From positions 15,195,001-15,259,000 of the forward strand of contig NC_092561.1 of NCBI RefSeq assembly GCF_037975245.1: a stretch of 64,000 nucleotides of DNA. The letters run 5' to 3'. Shown here piece by piece: positions 52,001 through 61,000 of this stretch; the first letter of the stretch is position 1; every line of letters begins with the position of its first letter. Both the position numbers and the translations under genes were made by a program. A model generated the notes under the pieces. The model was not told where the DNA came from and made no database searches. It saw only the letters and a list, made by a program, of their open reading frames with translations. The DNA is from Apostichopus japonicus. Its lineage: Eukaryota; Echinodermata; Holothuroidea; Aspidochirotida; Stichopodidae.

Positions 52001-55000
52001 GCGTGTTAAATTGAATAACAAGGAAAGCTTTTAATACAAAATACAGCAATCAAAAGGTGCTAAATATTTTGCAATTAAAAAGTAATAATAGTATGCTAAT
52101 ACATGTTGGAACATTAGAGAATATATCTAAGTACTCCCTTTTCATTGTATTGTACTGGCATTGGATAGTCTAATATCAGGGACATCCCCCCAGGGATAAA
52201 AAGTAATAATAGTATGCAAATACATGTTGGAACATTAGAGAATATATCTAAGTACTCCCTTTTCATTGTATTGTATTGGCATTAGATAGTCTAATATCAG
52301 GGACATTCCCCCAGGGATATATCTGATTAATTAATGTAAACTGACTGTAACCAGTGCACATATACCTCTCACTAAGAAGGAGGGATATATCTTACTAATG
52401 TAAACTGAATGTAACCAGTGCACATATACCTCTCACTAAGAAGGAGGTATATATCTTACTAATGTGAACTGACTGTAACCTGTGCACATATACCTCTCAT
52501 TAAGAAGGAGGGATATATCTTACTAATGTAAACTGATTGTAACCAGTGCACATATACCTCTCACTAAGAAAGAGGGATATATCTTACTAATGTAAACTGA
52601 ATGTAACCAGTGCACATATACCTCTCACTAAGAAGGAGGGATATATCTTACTAATGTAAACTGAATGTAACCAGTGCACATATACCTCTCACTAAGAAGG
52701 AGGGATATATCTTACTAATTGTAAACTGACTGTAACCAGTGCACATATACCTCTCACTAAGAAGGAGGGATATATCTTACTAATGTAAACTGAATGTAAC
52801 CAGTGCCCTATATACCTCTCACTAAGAAGGAGGGATATATCTAACTAATGTAAACTGACTGTAACCAGTGCACATATACCTCACACTAAGAAGGAGGGAT
52901 ATATCTTACTAATGTGAACTGACTGTAACCTGTGCACATATACCTCTCATTAAGAAGGAGGGATATATCTTACTAATGTAAACTGATTGTAACCAGTGCA
53001 CATATACCTCTCACTAAGAAAGAGGGATATATCTTACTAATGTAAACTGAATGTAACCAGTGCACATATACCTCTCACTAAGAAGGAGGGATATATCTTA
53101 TACATGTAAACTGACTGTAACCAGTGCACATATACCTCTCACTAAGAAGGAGGGATATCTCTTACTAATGTAAACTGAATGTAACCAGTGCACATATACC
53201 TCTCACTAAGAAGGAGGGATATATCTTGTAAACTGACTGTAACCAGTGCACATATACCTCTCACTAAGAAGGAGGGATATATCTTACTAATGTAAACTGA
53301 ATGTAACCAGTGCCCTATATACCTCTCACTAAGAAGGAGGGATTTATCTTACTAATAATGTAAACTGACTGTAACCAGGGCACATATACCTCTCACTAAG
53401 AAGGAGGGATATATCTTATTAATGTAAACTGATTGTAACCAGTGCACATATACCTATCACTAAGGAGGGATCTTATTAATGCATACAAGGAGAGGGTCTT
53501 AATGGCAAAGCTGATGCAAAATGCACCTTTCACAATGTAAACTCAATCTTAAATGAAAACACTAAACAGTCGCATATGACCTGACATAATGAAGAGTGTG
53601 TTTAATCGTCTCCTAGTTAAATAGTACTGTCTTGCGTTAATTGTGCAAAGGGCCACGGAGATGTTTGCTTGTTTTCTCGTATTCATTCTTCTAAGACAAA
53701 CAGGAATTTCCTCTTTCCTGAACAGTCTGTGCAATCACTTAAGAAAAAAAAAACAAGATTGAAGTGGCTCTTGTTTTCCATTTGTGTAGTACTACACACA
53801 TACTTTATGACCTACCATCATGCTATGATACAATTACTTGTGCTTTCAAATTGTATTTCAACTGACTGATACTCTAGTTAAGAGCAAAGAATTCAAAGAA
53901 AGAATGGCACAGTGATATTCTTTAAGTAGTTTAGGATAGATATGGTTGCATTTCAGTCCGACAAAAAAAGAAATCATAAAGAAAAACATGATGAATATTA
54001 AATTGGAGGAGATATACTATTTTGTAGACACAATGAGAAGCACTTAGTATAATTTCCATAACATATTTTCTTACAGAGGAGAGGGTGGCGATGCAAACAT
54101 GGTAGCAGAAGGTCCCAGACTTTACATTTTTTGCTGTTTTTAAATTCATACACTTTAACTTCAGTCCATTGACCTGAAAATGCTGGTCTAAATGTACATA
54201 TTAATTTTTTTTAAATCTGAGCAACTTGTTTTCTTTGTACTGGTTGCAAATTTATGACAAATTTCCCAAAAACTAAGGAATACTACTAAAGCAAAGACTG
54301 CAAACAATCAAACTATAAGATGTTCTCATGCATTTGATTTAAGCAAATAAAAGATATTTAGTGGTTGATCAATAATTCCAATCGATTCTGGGAATTTTGT
54401 CATTACAGACACGTTTTTGCCAAATAATACTCTTTGCATGCAAACAGTTTAACAAAAATTGTCCACTTTTTGGGACTTCTCTGAATCCCTACTTCCTTTA
54501 ATTTGTGTGCAAACTTTATGTACCTGCAAACTTTACTACCCACGGCAATGGACTGCATTGTTCATGTAATTTCAGTAACAATGTTCAGATCAGCAAACCT
54601 ACAGTACAAACCTATTCAGAGATAATAGCCATGCTGTCAGCAATCTGAGAAAAATTACATTATGGTGTTTTATTTAAAAACAATGCAGCCATATTATTCC
54701 AGTATTAAACCAAACATATAATTCTTGTTAAAATAAATTTGAGTAAGTTTATACAAAGTTGCTTTTTTTAAAGGAAGGGGGAGGGGGTGTAATAATAATA
54801 ATATTCAGGGTATAAATTTAGACTGTTGTAATTTCCTGGATCATATTTGAAGGCTCTGAGAGTTTTGTCTTTATGAAATCAAATACTCTCTGTGTATATT
54901 AACAGCTATACAAACAACTGTTGCCCTTTTCCATTTTCCATGGCATTTTGCTGGGTGATAGTGTTGCAACAGTATACAGATTTCCAAATTGATATCGTAA

Positions 55001-58000
55001 TCAAAATAATAATAAAAATAATAAACTACATTTATATAGCGCTTAATACAGCGTTTCAAAGCGCTTAACAAAGTAGGAAAGAAAACCAAGGGAAAAAATC
55101 AACTAGGAATCAAACAGAAATGTTTTCAGTTGTCTCTTGAAAATACAAAGGGAGGGAGAGTCACGAACGTGAAATGGGAGTTTGTTCCAAAGAGAAGGCG
55201 CACAAAAGGCCAATCGCCATAACGAGTACTGGTACGTGGACCAGGAGTTAATTGCAAATGCGCACGATAGGAAGATCGAAGCGTAACTGTAGTTGACCGA
55301 CGCAAAGGAGTAAGAAGGCCAGTGATATATAGGGGCAAGCCCGTTGATCGCTTTGTAGGTGAGAAGTAGGATCTTAAACTGGATGCGCTAAGAGATGGGA
55401 AGCCAATGCAATGAACCGAGTACAGGAGTGATGTGATGAAACGTTTTAGTGAGTGAGATTACGCGTGCAGCAGCGATCTGAATTCTCTGAAGGGGAGCTA
55501 TATGAGTAGACAAATTCATTTTTCTTCTCAAACCGATATCGCGATACATGGGCAAACTATGAAATCGTACTGAGTGTGTCGAATGCTCTGGTTGGACAGT
55601 CATGTTGATGATGGTTTCAATAGTCGTTTTTCGATACCTTTTTACACCCTAGTACATATGGAGCCATATATTTAATCAGCATCGGCTTGATTGTGAATGT
55701 AGGTAATTGGCATGTAGGTATTATGTAGGTAATTGGCAATAGGCAGTTTCCCACTGTATCACACTGGGTCAAATACCAACTTTTATGCCATATCATTTGG
55801 CGAGATTTTCAATCACCATCGTATACATGCTAAACAGTACATACCCATAAATGCAAATGATAAGACAATATCATTGCAGCACTTCTAAGTGACATTGGAT
55901 AAACTGTTCCCCAGGTGTTAGCAATAGATTCTATTCTGTAAAGTGGTGATAAGCTATTAGCCTCCAGAAATGACTTCATAGCTAAATTATAACAGCCTTG
56001 TCCAATCGACATATATTTAACATTTACGATGGCTTACGGCAGAGAATAAAAACACAACAATATTTCTTGAATCTGCCGATACATTACCTGTATTGATGAT
56101 ACGAGGCCTTCGAGCTCTTTGCCCATATTTTCTTCGGCTAAATTTCTCTCCCTGGTTTGTATCTCCACTCGTTTATCTAAAGTATCCTTGCTGGATTTGA
56201 GAGCCATTGACAGGTCCGAGAACTTCATTTCGACTTCTCTGTCAGACATCTTCTGAGGACTGCAAAGATTCCAACAACAACATATGGTTTAAGTAAAGAT
56301 CATAGGCATAGGAGGCGGGGGGGGGGCTGGGGGGCTGCAGCCCCCCCACCAAAACTTTTTGTGAAAATTTGGGCAATATGCTGAGAATTTTTCAGGCACC
56401 AAAAATAGTTTGCAATGTGTTTTTCAATGGTTATATTTATATTTTTCTTATCATTATTATTGTAACAACTTTCCCAATAATTATAACCAATATGGGAAGG
56501 GTTATAACACGGAAAATGATTGTATGTTTTTGGCATGCGATGTAATAACTGATGCATGCCAATATGATATCATTAAAAGGTGGAATGCGCCTGGAGGCGC
56601 AAAAAATTTTGGTTATATTTTTCGGGCAAATCGTTACAGCCCCCCAAATCAAATTGGGCTCCTACGCCTATGGTGAAGAGTATAACTTTTTGAGTAACTG
56701 TACACAATGGACCAAATGATTGCCACATTCACCTGCCCTTTAATGGATAGCATTCCACATTTATGCTCAGTGGACTGAAGATTTATATTTATCCTCAGTT
56801 TTTTTCTATTCACCAACAAGCTTCTTGTTGTCATTCCCCAATCTCTATTTAATCGTACACAACAAATGCACCGTATATTTTCATCAAAAAGAGATTGAAA
56901 TTAAAGTTTGATGAATTGAATTGAATTGATGCGAAGAACAGATTTACCATAATCATATGAAGAGGAAAACCACCTTAGCAATAGCTTGAGCAATATTTAA
57001 CACACTTCAATCCCCCAACACCCTCTCTCCTGCCTATTACAACCCTCTTTTCCACCCTGATTCTAAGAAACTGTAGATGCAAACAAAATATAAGTGTGTA
57101 CATGTATTGAGAACATACTGTTACTTTAGTAGGAACAATAAAACGACCATTGCAGGAAAGCTAAGGGAACAAAAAAACACTTTACATAATATTGCAGTTA
57201 TATAAACAAAGTTGTTAAAAAAGGATGGCTGGGTTATGCATAAATTGTGCTGCTTTCCCCCTCATATCCCCCAATCCCAACACACCCCCCCCCCAACCCA
57301 TCCTCCAACAATATAACAAAAACCCAAACAAAGGGTCATTAACATTTGTGGGACATAACTGGTTTTGACATAAAATTATTCAACAAAATTAACTATGTTG
57401 CCATGGCAAACTACTCCAAACTATAGGAAACTTGAGCATTTTGACTTTTTGGTAAGATGGTGACACCAAACACCAACTTGCTGGCTTCAATGCACTTTTA
57501 GTAGGTTAATTGTGAGTAGTTATGAACAGACCAATAGGAGGAATGGCATTGACCAGGATTTGCAGTAACCATTCATCAACCTCAGCAGGTAGCTGTGACT
57601 GTAATCCTGTATTATCATGTCCCTGTGCATCCAGATAGTAGAAAATCCAGATTTGATATTGTTATCCAACCATTAATAATTCTGCAATAGTGTATAGGCA
57701 AAATGTCACAGAACTAGTATTGTTCACAGAATTACGACATTCCTTACCGGTTTCGAACCTCTGGACATACAATCAGCGGGAGGCCCAGGTTCGAATCCCG
57801 GTGGAGGCTGGAAGTTTTTCATTGTTCTTGATTTTCCAACTCATTACGATTTCAATTATATATATCTTCATTTGCCATTGTCCTTTACCTCCATTTCATT
57901 TACATAACTCCCATTTCACATTTCCGTTTCATATTCTGATGAGCTCCTGTACCGAGGTGTCCAGATAAACCATGTGTTCTGACCATGGTAGTGTCTCACT

Positions 58001-61000
58001 GCTGTCGTTAGATTTAAAGTCAGAAGACTAGAATGATAACCTCAGATATTTGCTTTTGTGAGATTGTTCGTCAAACTACCGACTTCCAAGGAACCTACCC
58101 AAATTTTGTTAGATAGTAACACAAGGTTTGCATTATTTGAGCAAGTGAGAACAAATGGACTAATGATGTTTCCTCCAAATTAGATAACATAGATGTTTTC
58201 ACTATCCTCTTGAACACGGTCACTTGTAACCAAGTTGATGAGGAAGTGGGTGGGAATAGGGGGGACTTGTCTATCTCAATCAGGATTCCTTTTCTATTAA
58301 ATTGGATATTAGCTCAGATTCCAAACCAATGACAAAAACTGAACGGCAACAGTATACGATACAAGACACAAACTTCTGTCCGATTAAGCAAAGACAAAAC
58401 AAAAGGTGTCCCATTGTCTCTGAATAACAAAATTGAACAAACTTGACAAGCTTTGAACTTACTCTTTGCTAGGTTTTGCTAGACCCAGAGATTTGAGGAG
58501 GGCGTCTGAGAGAATGCTGCTTCTCTTTCTCTGGAGGAGGGGTACTCTTCCTTCACTCTTTCCATTCTTGACTTGATCAGCATCTAGAGAATGATTCTTG
58601 TCTGCTTCGGGGGCGCTATCCTCTGATTTACAGGTACTCTCTGCTTCAGAGGCCTCCACCAACTCTGGCATCATGGGCAGGAAAGCTTGTCTTCTGTGTG
58701 TGATTTTGTTCTCCTTTATTGATACATAAAAAAGATTTGATATGATCAGTACATGACTCAAAACTGGAATGAGCAATTTTACAGGGAAGGGTCTGTCAAT
58801 TTAGCCAATTCAATAATTATTGTTAGGATATTTATTTATTTTCGTAATTTTTAGGATGCAATATTTATATCCAAAGCAATTTGCAACTGACGGCAACAAG
58901 TAACAAAGACTGAGATTACAATATTACAGCAAATTTAGTGCAGCTGAGATCATTGTAATATTGCCTGTTATAGAGCAATAAATAACAACTGATAAATGAT
59001 ACTTCACAGTTACTGTATGTCGATACAAAGTAGTAACAAGAAATTTGTAACGGTACACAGCTCATGAGCCAGCTTTATTACATACATGTATAACTAACAA
59101 AATTAATATATTTAATTCACTAATATTAATTAATTCACTAAGTAAACATTTCACCGTTTTAATAAACTATTTCAATACTGTTAGAACTCAAATTAACTAA
59201 ACAAGATGGTAGAGACAATGTAGATTGAACTATTTTAAATCAAATATTTAATTTAAAATGCAATGAGCAATTTGTGGTGAAGGATCGGTACTGTACGTAT
59301 GCATTCCAGTAATTAACACGCACTGTTAACCGATCCCTTACTCTACAGGCATTTTTGGTACTATTGTGATGTAAATATTATAATCACAAAATCATGCTTT
59401 TTTTCCCCAAAACTTTTGGCATGCTTGCAGAGATGCAGCGAATGAAAAAATCAAATCAAAACAGAGGAATCCATTTTTCGTTGTTTCTTGTTGAAAACAT
59501 TAACTGGACACATCCCTGGGTAGAGATATATTGACCACGCCATTCATAAACTGTTCATTAGGTTATATATGCTGGGCTGCATATCTCATCATGTCTAGCA
59601 CCATTACATAACATTTGTGTGTCTCTGTCAACGTTTCCACAGGAGAGTGAACCGTTCGAAGGAACATTCCACAAAAACCCAAACCTAGTAGTTGTTCGCT
59701 TTGCACTGTAGAGTCCAGCAAAAGTTGTTCACTGTGTAGGCTACATTGTTTTTTGAAGATTACAAATTGAAGCAGAAGACATCTGGTAAACATAGGACCG
59801 GGATTTGCTCAGGAATATTTCAGTGCCGGGCAGATTGTGCGGTAGTGTGATCCACACCCTGGGAGAGGGATTCCATGGGTGGGGTACCCCCTCCCCACTG
59901 GACAAATTTTGAACATGAAGTATGCTCAGGTGGTGCAATTTTTCCTATTCTGTGCCATATATTCTCCCAAATTTTGGTTATGGTAAAATTTGTTAAATTA
60001 TCATCAAAAAAGTGCCGGGCGGAAATGTTTAAAATACTGTTTGTGCTGGGCAGCATTCAGAACTGCTGGGTGCAGCCGCCCGGTGCCGCCCAGAGTGAGC
60101 ACATTCCTGATAGGTTAAGGTTCCTTGTTATGGTTACACATTTTCATTTGTTCAATCTCTGGGAATAGCCCAAAATTTTGGCCAAAAACAGTACATCATT
60201 GCATCATTATTTACTACACAGTAGCATTGACAAAATATTATTCAGACTGTCGAGGTTCAAGGCATAAGTGGGCTTTTAACCATTGAAGTTATTACACAGG
60301 ATTTGAAAGAAATCAAATTCTGCCACACAGCAATAATCCCTCTGCAGTCCTGTTTCTTACTCAATTTTTTTTCTTTTTTCTTCTATCTTTCCTTCTCTCT
60401 TGCCTCATCTCATCCTCCCCTTTACCCTTCCCTTTACCCTTCCCTTTACCCTTCCCTTCACCCTTCCCATCACCCTGATTATCCTTTGCATTATGGGTCA
60501 AAATTCCATAATAGATCAAATCAAAATTTTTGGAACTTATTAATACAGAATTCTGTCCGGCGTCGGCGATAAGCAGAGATGGCAAAATAGGCAGAGCATA
60601 CCCAGCAGAAGAAAATCAATATATTTCATTCTGAAAACATTTCTTGAAGAAATTATTTGGCCTTTCATTCAGAAAATGTCTGAATTTAGAAGCATATATG
60701 TATACTACTAACTTGTCTGAGTCTTTCCAATTCCTCTGGTGACTTAGTTGTTGTCCCCGGTCTTTGCACAGGTCCAACCTCCATTAATATTTCTGCCCTG
60801 ACATCATCGGTTTTTGCCTTTACTTTTTCCTCTCCTTGGTTATCCTCTGGCTCTGAAAGTTTCTACAAATTCAGAAAAAAACACATCGACTTACAAAACT
60901 TTTTGAATCATAAGGTTGACCTACTGGGATACCTCGGTTACTCTTGTTCGTACAGGTGGGAGTCTTGGACAATGACACTGTTGACCTTATCTTTGCAGAA

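Larger units (their letters stand above)
51994..56087. other. IRAG intron with satellite array and LINE fragment
   Basis: Contains a 121-bp duplication, the 64-bp array and a LINE 3' end. A short segment near 54605-54645 with acceptor- and donor-like ends carries a stop in phase and is not called. Confidence 0.5.
56260..58462. other. IRAG intron with MITE and SINE-like element
   Basis: Contains the MITE at 56301-56672 and the tRNA-like element at 57737-57830. A C run lies at 57284-57294. Confidence 0.5.
58714..60712. other. IRAG intron
   Basis: AT-rich, with a MITE-like repeat at 59809-60110 and a CCCTTTACCCTT minisatellite at 60413-60475. Confidence 0.5.

Noticed and set aside
54605-54645. 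Candidate small IRAG exon on the minus strand ([10 protein letters not shown])
   Set aside because: It has splice-like ends but contains an in-phase stop, and exons D and E already join in phase and match the family spacing.
57737-57830. Functional tRNA gene
   Set aside because: Only the B-box region is convincing; acceptor stem and D arm could not be formed.
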